Positions 1 to 6,727 of a stretch of DNA of 9,518 bases are shown one piece after another. Each line of letters opens with the position of its first letter. Within the stretch, counting starts at the first letter, position 1. Source of the DNA: Udaeobacter sp046731855 (lineage in GTDB: Bacteria > Verrucomicrobiota > Verrucomicrobiia > Chthoniobacterales > UBA10450); contig JBKPLX010000219.1 of the NCBI GenBank assembly GCA_046731855.1, forward strand, positions 1 to 9,518, given 5' to 3'. A model generated the notes under the pieces. It was not told the DNA's origin, made no database searches, and saw only the letters and a list, made by a program, of their open reading frames with translations. Both the position numbers and the translations under genes were made by a program.

Positions 1-2096
1 ATCCCGCCGTCGTAAACAGGTTGTCGTCTACGGAGCACGCGGGCTCGAGCCGCGCGAGCAATACGACCATCGGTCACAAGGCAACCGGCGACAATACCTT
101 TGCTAAGTTGGAAGACCTGCTTGACTTCGGCGTGTCCAATGACCGTTTCCCGATGTTCGGGCTCCAGCAAACCAGCCATCGCTTCTTTGATCTGATCGAG
201 CAGCTCATAGATGATGCTGTAAAGCTTGACCTGAACCCCTTCACTCTTTGCCGCAGAAACGGCCATGTTCTCCACCTTCACATTGAAACCGACCACGACA
301 GCGTTCGAAGCGCTCGCTAATAGAATATCCGACTCCGAAATCGGCCCTACCGCGGAGTGAATGATTTCCAAATCGACTTTCTTACTCTCGATCTGTTTCA
401 ACGCTCCAACCAGCGCTTCCAGCGAGCCTTGAGCGTCGCACTTTAACACGATACGCAGAACTTTTGTTCCACCTGTAGCTTCGAGCAGGCTCTCAAGAGT
501 CGCCCGTTTAGGAATGGTCAATTTATCGGTACGCTTGGCCAGTAAACGTTCTTCGCTCAAGGTCTTTGCCGACCGCTCGGAATCCATCACAAGCAGCTCA
601 TCGCCCGCGTTGGGTAGCCCGGTAAAACCGAGCACCTTCACTGGCATTGAGGGCGCGGCCTCCTTTACTGGCTTGCCGCGATCGTCCAGCAGCGATTTTA
701 CCTTGCCGCTGTAATCACCACAGATAAAAGGGTCGCCGGTTCTTAACGTCCCCATTTGCACAATAACGGTCGCAGTGGGACCGCGCCCGGCCTCTACTTG
801 CGCTTCAATTACTGTTCCTCGCGGCGTGGCGGTCGGCGACGCCTTAAGTTCCATTACTTCCGCCTGCAAGGCGATCATCTCGAGCAAATGGTCGATTCCC
901 GTCCCTTTCGTTGCCGAAACCGGACAAACAATCGTTTCGCCTCCCCAGTCTTCCGGCGTAAGGCCTTGATCCTGGAGTTGCTTCTTTACTCTGTCGATGT
1001 TTGCCGAAGGAAGATCGATCTTGTTGATCGCGACCATGATCTTCACATGCGGCGCGGCCTTGGCATGATTAATCGCTTCAATTGTTTGCGGCATGAGGCC
1101 GTCGTCGGCCGCGACAACGAGCACGACGATGTCGGTGACATTGGCGCCCCGCGCGCGCATCGCAGTGAAGGCGGCATGGCCAGGTGTATCGATGAAAGTA
1201 AGCGTTGCTCCGTTGTGATTGACACTATACGCGCCGATATGCTGAGTAATCCCGCCAGCTTCGCCAGCCGCGACACGAGTTTTGCGGATGGCGTCCATCA
1301 ACGTTGTCTTCCCATGATCGACGTGTCCCATGAACGTGATAATGGGTGCCCGCGGCTTGAGTTCTTCTTTCTTTTCAATGACTGGTGGCGGGGGCGCGAC
1401 AACCACTTGTTCCACTTTGTGGACGCCGGCTCCTTTTTCTCGGCGCTCCTTTTCCAGAACAAACCCATGGTTTTCCGCGATCTTTGAAGCGATGTCGGGC
1501 TCGATTGTCTGGTTGATGTTCGCGAAGATGTTGTAGTTCATCAGCTCCGCGATGAGCTGATGCGGTTTCAAGCCCAGCTCGGTTGCCAGTTGCTTTACGA
1601 CAATCGGCGGCTTGATAAGAATGACCTTCTGCGCCGCAGTTTCTTCCTCAGCAGGCGTCAGAGCGGTTGCGTCAGGCGCAGTTTCTTCGACGGCAACAGT
1701 GTCGGCCACTTCAGTTGGAAGCGATTCCGGGGCTACAGGCTTTGCCGGCGGCGCTGATTTTGGCGGAGCCGCAGGTGTTTCCAGCGACGCCCGGATGCGT
1801 GAAATCGGAGGCAGAACATCGCGCTTTGGTCTTACCTCGCCGTCTTCGGCCTTTTTGCCCAGTTTTTTTCGATCGATGAGTGAAACGCTCTCTGCTTCAC
1901 GAGTCGAAGGTCGAGCAGTTTCCGGCGCGGACTTTGAAGGCGGAGCGCTGCGCGGCTTGGGCGCCGGCGCGACATCTTCCTTTAATTTTTGCTTCGGGAG
2001 CTTTGCCTTGGCTGCGGCTGTCGGCTTGCGAGCAGCAGTGGTTCCGCGCGCGGCCGGTTTGCGCGTTGCAGTTTTGCTGCTCGTCTTCGTTGCCAT
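1..2096 (-). CDS. infB: Translation initiation factor IF-2 (C-terminus cut by window edge)
   Basis: IF-2 is the cytoplasmic GTPase that brings fMet-tRNA to the 30S subunit and promotes 50S joining. I translated the minus strand from the ATG at 2096; 698 codons stay open to the window edge, so only the last part of domain IV (roughly 50 residues by comparison with E. coli) is missing. Residues 1-155 are a low-complexity Ala/Pro/Lys/Glu-rich region, shorter than in E. coli. Residues 158-220 match the IF2_N type helical domain. The G domain shows G1 GHVDHGKT (257-264), G2 GGITQH (281-286), G3 DTPGH (303-307), G4 NKID (358-361) and a G5-like SAT (394-396). The later beta-barrel and C2 regions follow, with the conserved ASNAVVVGFNV stretch at 596-606. 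The start is supported by the Lys/Ala-rich N-terminus and by the 55-nt distance from the nusA stop. No clear Shine-Dalgarno precedes the ATG. It is almost certainly cotranscribed with nusA. Identity is essentially certain. Confidence 0.97.
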   Translation of the reverse strand, partial: MATKTSSKTATRKPAARGTTAARKPTAAAKAKLPKQKLKEDVAPAPKPRSAPPSKSAPETARPSTREAESVSLIDRKKLGKKAEDGEVRPKRDVLPPISRIRASLETPAAPPKSAPPAKPVAPESLPTEVADTVAVEETAPDATALTPAEEETAAQKVILIKPPIVVKQLATELGLKPHQLIAELMNYNIFANINQTIEPDIASKIAENHGFVLEKERREKGAGVHKVEQVVVAPPPPVIEKKEELKPRAPIITFMGHVDHGKTTLMDAIRKTRVAAGEAGGITQHIGAYSVNHNGATLTFIDTPGHAAFTAMRARGANVTDIVVLVVAADDGLMPQTIEAINHAKAAPHVKIMVAINKIDLPSANIDRVKKQLQDQGLTPEDWGGETIVCPVSATKGTGIDHLLEMIALQAEVMELKASPTATPRGTVIEAQVEAGRGPTATVIVQMGTLRTGDPFICGDYSGKVKSLLDDRGKPVKEAAPSMPVKVLGFTGLPNAGDELLVMDSERSAKTLSEERLLAKRTDKLTIPKRATLESLLEATGGTKVLRIVLKCDAQGSLEALVGALKQIESKKVDLEIIHSAVGPISESDILLASASNAVVVGFNVKVENMAVSAAKSEGVQVKLYSIIYELLDQIKEAMAGLLEPEHRETVIGHAEVKQVFQLSKGIVAGCLVTDGRIARAARARVLRRRQPVYDGG

Positions 2097-2119
2097 TGTT
2101 GTTCGTCTAAAATTTTGCT

Positions 2120-2151
2120 CATGGCTCGAGCTTCCCTAAACCAGAGCCATG
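2120..2151 (-). other. Inverted repeat (RNA hairpin) between nusA and infB
   Basis: A perfect 8-bp inverted repeat, CATGGCTC (2120-2127) and GAGCCATG (2144-2151), encloses 16 nt and begins directly after the nusA stop codon (2152-2154). On the minus-strand transcript it would fold between nusA and infB, ending about 23 nt before the infB start. What follows is AGCAAAATTTTAG rather than a clean U-run, so it does not look like a full intrinsic terminator. It could be an RNA processing or stability element, a weak partial terminator, or a structure tuning infB translation. The function is inference; the repeat is seen directly. Confidence 0.5.
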
Positions 2152-3402
2152 TTATTGTACGAGTTCCTGCCGATGTACGGCCTCGTAAATCTCGCGCGCC
2201 TTTGTTTCATCGACTGCGAGAATATCCACTAAATCCTGCACATCCGCATCGCGCAATCCTTCCAGGTTCGTAAAACCGGATTTAACCAGCGTCAGCGCCT
2301 GCTCTTCGGTAACCGGTAGTGCGCCGGCAAGGGTCTGCGCTGCTTGTGCTACTTTTTGTTCGACCACGGTTGTTGCTGACGTGTCCTTACCAATATTGAT
2401 TTCCCAGCCGGTCAATCGCGAAGTCAGCCGCGCATTCTGTCCCTTCTTCCCGATCGCGAGCGAAAGCTGATCTTCATCAACGGAGATCTGCACACTTTTC
2501 TTCTCCGTATCGAAAACGAGATTCTTTACTTTTGCCGGTTTGAGCGCTTCCAGAACGTATTCCTTTGGATCGGAGCTCCAACGAATGATATCGACCTTCT
2601 CGTTGTTCAGTTCGCGTACGATGTTTTTCACGCGCGAGCCGCGCATGCCCACACACGCACCCACCGGGTCCACTTTTTCGTTTGCGCTCCAGACTGCGAT
2701 CTTGGTGCGATAGCCCGCTTCGCGCGCGATGCCCCGAATCTCGACGGTGCCGTCCGCGATTTCGCTTACCTCCAACTCAAAAAGCCTGCGTACAAAATTG
2801 GGATGGCTGCGCGAGACGATGATCTCGGGGCCGCGGATTCCGTTTTCCACCGCGACAACGTATGCGCGGAGGCGATCGCCCACATTATAATCTTCGACCA
2901 CCACTCGCTCCCGTTGCGGCATGACGGCCTCGAATTTTCCTAGGTCGAGAATCACATCCGAACGATCGAAGCGCCGCACTGTTCCACTGACGATTTCGCC
3001 GGCGCGATCTTTAAACTCCTCATAGATCATTTCTTTCTCGGCCTGGCGAATCCGTTGCATCATCGCTTGTTTTGCTGTCTGCGCCGCGATCCGCCCAAAA
3101 TTCTTCGGCGTTACTTCCACTTCGATGGTGTCGCCGGCATTTGCATCCGGTTTAATCTTGCGCGCTTTCGACAGTTCGATCTCATCTTGCGGATTGGCGA
3201 CCTCGTCCACGACCACGAGGTTTGCCAGCGCCCGGATTTCTCCAGTTTTCGGATTGATGTCGATCCGCAGCTCGCGCGAAGCGCCCACGCTTTTCTTTGA
3301 GGCTGAGAGCAAGGCGTTCGACACCGCTTCGAGCAGGATTTCGCGTTTAATCCCGCGTTCCCGCTCCAGGTAATCGAGCATTGCAATAAATTCTGCGTTC
3401 AT
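2152..3402 (-). CDS. nusA: Transcription termination/antitermination factor NusA
   Basis: NusA binds RNA polymerase and nascent RNA and modulates pausing, intrinsic termination and antitermination. The 416-aa product has the family order: N-terminal RNAP-binding domain (about 1-130), S1 RNA-binding domain (about 135-200), KH1 and KH2 (about 205-340), then a C-terminal helical segment (about 360-412). Diagnostic motifs are DPVGACVGMRGSR (245-257) and AIGKKGQNARL (316-326). Length lies between B. subtilis (about 370) and E. coli (about 495), consistent with one C-terminal helical repeat instead of two. I chose ATG 3402 because MNAEFIAMLDYLERERGI aligns with the NusA N-terminus. An in-frame GTG at 3474 would add 24 unrelated residues, lies upstream of the predicted transcription start and would run through the leader hairpin. 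No strong Shine-Dalgarno is visible. infB follows after 55 nt, so the two form an operon; rimP does not directly precede nusA as it does in many bacteria. Confidence 0.97.
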   Translation of the reverse strand: MNAEFIAMLDYLERERGIKREILLEAVSNALLSASKKSVGASRELRIDINPKTGEIRALANLVVVDEVANPQDEIELSKARKIKPDANAGDTIEVEVTPKNFGRIAAQTAKQAMMQRIRQAEKEMIYEEFKDRAGEIVSGTVRRFDRSDVILDLGKFEAVMPQRERVVVEDYNVGDRLRAYVVAVENGIRGPEIIVSRSHPNFVRRLFELEVSEIADGTVEIRGIAREAGYRTKIAVWSANEKVDPVGACVGMRGSRVKNIVRELNNEKVDIIRWSSDPKEYVLEALKPAKVKNLVFDTEKKSVQISVDEDQLSLAIGKKGQNARLTSRLTGWEINIGKDTSATTVVEQKVAQAAQTLAGALPVTEEQALTLVKSGFTNLEGLRDADVQDLVDILAVDETKAREIYEAVHRQELVQ

Positions 3403-3423
3403 AAAACATGTAGCCCGCAGACT

Positions 3424-3452
3424 AAAAAGAGTGGGACGCCAGTTCCCACTCT
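3424..3452 (-). terminator. Intrinsic-terminator-like hairpin in the nusA leader (putative attenuator)
   Basis: A perfect 9-bp stem, AGAGTGGGA paired with TCCCACTCT (plus-strand arms 3428-3436 and 3444-3452), closes a 7-nt loop. In the minus-strand direction the stem is followed by a run of U (3428 back to 3424). No U-run follows in the plus direction, so the polarity is towards nusA. The nearest upstream gene is divergent, so the hairpin has no upstream minus-strand gene to terminate within the window. It lies between the predicted nusA promoter and the nusA ATG, 22 nt before the start codon. An attenuator acting on the nusA-infB mRNA is the simplest reading. A protein-binding operator is the alternative. 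Confidence 0.6.
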
Positions 3453-3476
3453 GATCAGCGCGCGGACTCGACACTT

Positions 3477-3505
3477 AGGTTACCGTCTTACGGCCTTCTC
3501 GTCAA
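3477..3505 (-). promoter_or_regulatory. Predicted sigma70-type promoter of nusA-infB
   Basis: Read on the minus strand, TTGACG (3505-3500; 5 of 6 to the -35 consensus) is separated by exactly 17 nt from TAACCT (3482-3477), which keeps the first two bases and the final T of the -10 consensus. The expected transcription start is near 3470, giving a leader of about 68 nt that contains the hairpin at 3424-3452. The -10 is weak, so this is a prediction from spacing and position only. Confidence 0.45.
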
Positions 3506-3517
3506 GATAACCGTTGG

Positions 3518-3563
3518 TTAGATTTGACGTTCAACGCCCAATATCGAACGTGCAGCACTCAAT
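3518..3563 (+). repeat. Degenerate 'TTGACGTTCAACG' type tract before the glycosyltransferase
   Basis: The stretch contains TTGACGTTCAACG, then CCCAATATCGAACGTG and CACTCAATG, i.e. recurring variants of CAACG/CAATG/GAACG units. Translated in the glycosyltransferase frame it reads VQRPISNVQHS, very like short repeat-derived peptides I recall at the false N-termini of many verrucomicrobial gene models. This suggests a remnant of a dispersed short repeat rather than coding sequence. The resemblance is from memory and only one partial copy is visible, so the call is tentative. Confidence 0.3.
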
Positions 3564-4989
3564 GAAGTCGCGCCTTGCAGCCGTTCTTGTCGTCCTTCTC
3601 GCGTGGGCCGTAATTTACTTACCGGCGCTGGGTTCTATTGCAATCAAAGGAGAAGAAGGACGACGAATCTTGCCGGCGATCGAGATGCTCCAGACGGGCA
3701 ACTACATTGTCCCCGAAGTCGGAGGAAATCCATATTTCCGAAAGCCGCCGCTTGTGAACTGGCTGGTAGCAGCATCCTTCAAAATTTTTGGAGCGCGCAA
3801 CGAATGGACGGCGCGTCTGCCATCGGCGGTTTTCGTGCTCGCTGTGGCCGTTGCATTTGTCACCATGGCGCGCGCCAGTCTGGCCCCAAGGGGATCGATC
3901 GTCGCGGCTCTCATTTGGATGACAAACATCGGGATAATGGAAAAAGGCCGGTTAATTGAAATCGAAGCGCTGTATATCTCTCTTTGTGGACTTGCGATTA
4001 TTTTTTGGCTGAGCTTTTTCGTTCAACGGAAATCTCCGTGGCTCATTTGGGTTCCGGCATCCATTTTTCTAGGGCTCGGTCTCTTGGCCAAGGGGCCGAC
4101 TCATCTCATATTTTTCTACGCGATTGTGTTAGCCGTGCTTTGGCAAATGAAAGAATGGCGGCTTCTTATTCACCCTGCGCATTTTGCAGCGCTAGCGATC
4201 ATGCTGGGAATCTTCGCGGCGTGGGCTATTCCGTTCCTACACAGCACGACGACACACGTGGTGGCAGCGAAGTGGTCGAATCAGTTCACAGGCCGACTGC
4301 AAGGCATCGATTTCAAGTTCACCAGTTGGATTCAAAATATCCCACGCGGTCTTGTCTATTTTCTGCCTTGGGTTCTTCTCTTCCCTTTCGTCAGGTTTTC
4401 AAAGTTTCACGATTACGCTGAGCAACGGCTCGCGCGCGGTCTCGCCTGGGGAATCGCCGTACCGTTTCTCGCTGTAAACTTGGTTCCCGGTGCCCTGCCT
4501 CGATATAGCATGCCTGTGATAGCGCCAGCTTCATGGTTGCTGGCGATGAGCTACGCCGCGCATGCGTTGCAATGGCCGCCGAAAACAGCGATGTCGGCCG
4601 AGCGTACATCGGCGAAAATAGTTGCGCTTTTTGTCGCAGTTGGGCTGGTAGTTGGAGGGATTGGTTATCCACTCACGGCGGTAGTCTTGAGAAACAGGCA
4701 ACAAGTGAAGAAGGCTGCGGGGGAAATTAATGCTCTGGTTCCCCTGAATGAGACGCTGTATGCGGTGGATCCAGAATATCAGCCGGTATTTTTTTATGTG
4801 AAGGCACCGCTTGAATACGTGAGTTACGTTCGGGAGGTCCCGGTTGATGCGCATTATTTTCTTGTTCAAGATGACAAAGAAACCGAAGCGACAACCACAT
4901 CACGATGGGCGCCGCGACGCACGCATCTGCGTGCTCGTGTCCGGGATTATCGCAAACGCGAGCTGCTTCTCTTCGAAGTTGGCCCTTAA
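3562..4989 (+). CDS. ArnT-like/GT39-superfamily integral membrane glycosyltransferase
   Basis: Members of this fold (ArnT, protein O-mannosyltransferase, PMT_2) transfer a sugar from a polyprenyl-phosphate carrier to lipid A, protein or other envelope acceptors on the outer face of the inner membrane. The 475-aa product has a first membrane helix (about 5-23), then the long family loop with GEEGR (30-34), TGNYIVP (45-51), YFRKPP (58-63) and RLPS (85-88). About ten further hydrophobic segments follow, with AKGP (176-179) and LPRYSMP (312-318) between them, and a soluble C-terminal part from about 377. The acidic pair E31-E32 sits where ArnT carries its catalytic Asp-Glu. I start at ATG 3562 (MKSRLAAVL). 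A TTG at 3514 would add 16 residues that look repeat-derived. It is divergent from nusA and lies 65 nt before the marR-type gene. Donor and acceptor cannot be told from sequence; calling it arnT would be over-reading. Confidence 0.88.
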   Translation: MKSRLAAVLVVLLAWAVIYLPALGSIAIKGEEGRRILPAIEMLQTGNYIVPEVGGNPYFRKPPLVNWLVAASFKIFGARNEWTARLPSAVFVLAVAVAFVTMARASLAPRGSIVAALIWMTNIGIMEKGRLIEIEALYISLCGLAIIFWLSFFVQRKSPWLIWVPASIFLGLGLLAKGPTHLIFFYAIVLAVLWQMKEWRLLIHPAHFAALAIMLGIFAAWAIPFLHSTTTHVVAAKWSNQFTGRLQGIDFKFTSWIQNIPRGLVYFLPWVLLFPFVRFSKFHDYAEQRLARGLAWGIAVPFLAVNLVPGALPRYSMPVIAPASWLLAMSYAAHALQWPPKTAMSAERTSAKIVALFVAVGLVVGGIGYPLTAVVLRNRQQVKKAAGEINALVPLNETLYAVDPEYQPVFFYVKAPLEYVSYVREVPVDAHYFLVQDDKETEATTTSRWAPRRTHLRARVRDYRKRELLLFEVGP

Positions 4990-5004
4990 ATGAACATTGA
5001 CAGG

Positions 5005-5033
5005 CTGACAGATCGGGAATTGGTTAGTATGCT
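5005..5033 (+). promoter_or_regulatory. Predicted promoter of the marR-adaptor-RND operon
   Basis: CTGACA (5005-5010; 5 of 6 to the -35 consensus) and TATGCT (5028-5033; 4 of 6 to the -10 consensus) are separated by 17 nt. The expected start near 5040 gives a leader of only about 15 nt before the ATG at 5055. A perfect TTGACA at 4997-5002 is also present but has no good -10 at normal spacing. The -10 lies inside the palindrome at 5022-5039, which fits a repressed promoter. Confidence 0.45.
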
Positions 5034-5046
5034 AACTAATTTAACC
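5022..5046 (+). promoter_or_regulatory. Palindromic MarR-family operator candidate
   Basis: The AT-rich site TTAGTATGCTAACTAA (5024-5039) contains GTTAG/CTAAC (5023-5027, 5032-5036; 4-nt spacer) and TTAGT/ACTAA (5024-5028, 5035-5039). An outer GGTTA (5022-5026) is mirrored by TAACC (5042-5046). Size and symmetry suit a dimeric winged-helix repressor, and MarR proteins often bind near their own start. Because it covers the predicted -10, bound repressor would block transcription of the whole operon. Binding is inferred, not shown. Confidence 0.55.
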
Positions 5047-5054
5047 TGCGCCAC

Positions 5055-5528
5055 ATGTCCGATGACGAAACATTTGGGCCGCTGCTGCACGGGACTGCTC
5101 GTGCCTGGCGACTAAAGTTGGACGAACGACTGAAGCCAATGGGCCTGAGCCAGGCAAAGTGGCGCACGCTGCTGCATCTCTCGCTTGCAGGAGATGCCCT
5201 TACACAAGCCGAAATAGCGGCGCGCCTAGGGATTGAGGAGCCCTCATTGGTGACATTGTTGCACCGTCTGGAGAGCGAAGGCTGGATCACCCGCAGGAGT
5301 TCCTTGCACGACCGTCGCTGCAAAATGGTGTTCCTCGGCCGGCGCGCTCAGCGGGTGATTTCCCAAATCAACGCAGCCGCCGAAAAACTTCGCCACGAAT
5401 TACTGGAAAATGTCTCGGCGGCAGACTTGCGTACTTGCATGCGCGTGCTCACGCGGATTTACGAAAAGGCAGAAGGTAAAAACGGAAACGGCGTACTGGC
5501 GAAATTCCGGTCCACGGTAAGAAAATGA
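5055..5528 (+). CDS. MarR/SlyA-family transcriptional regulator
   Basis: A 157-aa winged helix-turn-helix protein of typical MarR length. The N-terminal dimerisation helices (RAWRLKLDERLKPMGL, about 16-31) lead to the SlyA-like GLSQAKWRTL (30-39). The HTH has LTQAEIAARLGI (49-60) as first helix and turn, and a recognition helix around 62-76. The wing carries DRR (86-88), the usual DNA-contact signature, and a C-terminal helix pair follows (about 98-140). Cys89 lies in the wing; MarR relatives with redox switches exist, but nothing else here argues for one. The frame is closed by a stop at 5037-5039, so ATG 5055 is the only sensible start, although no Shine-Dalgarno is visible. Its last four bases overlap the adaptor gene (ATGA). 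It is most likely a local repressor of the efflux genes and itself, relieved by small phenolic or drug-like ligands as in known relatives; the ligand is unknown. Confidence 0.92.
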   Translation: MSDDETFGPLLHGTARAWRLKLDERLKPMGLSQAKWRTLLHLSLAGDALTQAEIAARLGIEEPSLVTLLHRLESEGWITRRSSLHDRRCKMVFLGRRAQRVISQINAAAEKLRHELLENVSAADLRTCMRVLTRIYEKAEGKNGNGVLAKFRSTVRK

Positions 5529-6727
5529 ACATTGTGCAAGAGCAAGAGCGTCGTGTGGCGGGTAAAGCGCCGAAGCCAGCCAAACTTAGACGAGCCAGAG
5601 TGCACTCGATTCCGCGCTGGGCTTACGTGCTTTTTGCCGTCCTCGCTGTTTTGGTTCTGTTGCGCACCTTTCAGCGTGGTGTCGGCACGTTGAAGCCGGC
5701 GCAGGCGCCAGTGCGTCCTGTGACCGTGTCCAAAGTAGTTACAAAAGATGTACCGCTTTATCTCGATGAAATCGGCACCTGCGCGGCTTACGAAACTGTG
5801 CTGGTGCAGGCACAGGTAAACGGGCAAATCATCACACGCGATTTTCAAGATGGAGCGGATGTGAAAAAGGGTGATCCGCTCTTCACGATTGATCCGCGCC
5901 CGTTTCAAGCGGTCCTCGACCAGGACAAAGCGCAAGCCGCCTTAGATCAGGTGAACCTGAAGCGGCAAGAAGACTTGCGCGTTAGAAAAGTCATATCACA
6001 GCAGGACTACGACACTGCTGTGGCGAACGCGCAGAAGTCCCAGGCTGCCGTGGAGGCTGCCCAGGTAAATGTTGATTTTTGCTACATCAAATCCCCAATT
6101 AATGGACGCGTAGGTCTGCGTAACGTTGACGTTGGCAACCTGGTTGGACCCTCGACTACGCCACTTGTCACCATTCTGGGCTTGGACCCGATTTACACCG
6201 ATTTCACTGTGGCTGAGAACGACCTTCCGTTGGTGCGAAAGTATCTCGGCGGTCCGAACGTCAAGGTGCAGACCTACCTGCCGGATGGTTCGATCACGCC
6301 ACGTACGGGCGATCTTTACTTCATTGACAACGCAGTGCAGCCAGGCTCCGGAACGGTGAAGGCCCGCGGGGTCACGCCGAATCCCGACCGCGGGCTGTGG
6401 CCCTCAGAATTTGTACGGGTCCGTTTCGTCCTGGACACACTTAAGAATGCGACGCTTGTTCCGTCGCAGGCCGTCCAGGTTAGCCAGAGTGGGCCGTTTG
6501 TCTTTGTGGTGAAACCCGACAACACTGTCGATCTTCGTCCTGTGAAACCTGGCCAGCGGCAGGAAGGCGATCTGACTGTGATCGCGGGCGTAAAACCCGG
6601 CGAGACTGTAGTGGTGACTGGGCAGCTTGCGCTGTCGCCAGGAGCGAAAGTAGCGCCCCAGCCGTACGTTCCTCACAACTCCGATAAAACTCAGGACTCG
6701 GCAGTTTCAGAAAACGGAATGTTATAA
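5525..6727 (+). CDS. RND efflux periplasmic adaptor (membrane fusion protein), MdtA/AcrA-like
   Basis: The adaptor links an inner-membrane RND pump to a TolC-type outer-membrane channel. The 400-aa product has a basic cytosolic N-terminus, one membrane anchor (about 32-47, no lipobox), the first half of the lipoyl/barrel-sandwich domain (about 90-125, with VNGQI and DGADVKKGDPLF), an alpha-helical hairpin (about 126-186), the second lipoyl half (SPINGRVGLRNVDVGNLV, 190-207), then beta-barrel and membrane-proximal domains (about 218-378) and a polar tail. The hairpin tip keeps R147-x3-L151-x6-S158, the RLS motif known in AcrA/MacA-type adaptors for channel contact. Compared from memory with E. 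coli MdtA, the hairpin is shorter by about seven residues in each arm. It starts inside the marR stop (ATGA) and ends at TAATG, overlapping the permease start, so all three genes should be translationally coupled. Confidence 0.95.
   Translation: MNIVQEQERRVAGKAPKPAKLRRARVHSIPRWAYVLFAVLAVLVLLRTFQRGVGTLKPAQAPVRPVTVSKVVTKDVPLYLDEIGTCAAYETVLVQAQVNGQIITRDFQDGADVKKGDPLFTIDPRPFQAVLDQDKAQAALDQVNLKRQEDLRVRKVISQQDYDTAVANAQKSQAAVEAAQVNVDFCYIKSPINGRVGLRNVDVGNLVGPSTTPLVTILGLDPIYTDFTVAENDLPLVRKYLGGPNVKVQTYLPDGSITPRTGDLYFIDNAVQPGSGTVKARGVTPNPDRGLWPSEFVRVRFVLDTLKNATLVPSQAVQVSQSGPFVFVVKPDNTVDLRPVKPGQRQEGDLTVIAGVKPGETVVVTGQLALSPGAKVAPQPYVPHNSDKTQDSAVSENGML

Noticed and set aside
756..1487. 243-codon open frame on the plus strand, plus other plus-strand frames between 21 and 2273.
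   Set aside because: They lie antisense to infB and nusA, which are unmistakable. Their translations are Arg/His/Cys-rich with no family signature, as expected of shadow frames.
2097..2119. AAAATTTTAG after the nusA-infB inverted repeat as an intrinsic terminator tail.
   Set aside because: Only four U residues appear, about eight nt after the stem, so termination before the essential infB gene is unlikely.
3403..3474. GTG 3474 as the start of nusA, giving 440 aa.
   Set aside because: The extra 24 residues do not resemble NusA, include the leader hairpin, and begin upstream of the predicted transcription start.
3514..3560. A plus-strand promoter for the glycosyltransferase built on TTGACG at 3524-3529.
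   Set aside because: No acceptable -10 sequence lies 16-18 nt downstream, so the promoter cannot be supported.
4990..5115. A 41-codon frame starting at ATG 4990 with several Cys residues, possibly a leader peptide for marR.
   Set aside because: It overlaps marR out of frame for half its length, has no ribosome binding site, starts upstream of the predicted promoter boxes, and has no recognisable motif.
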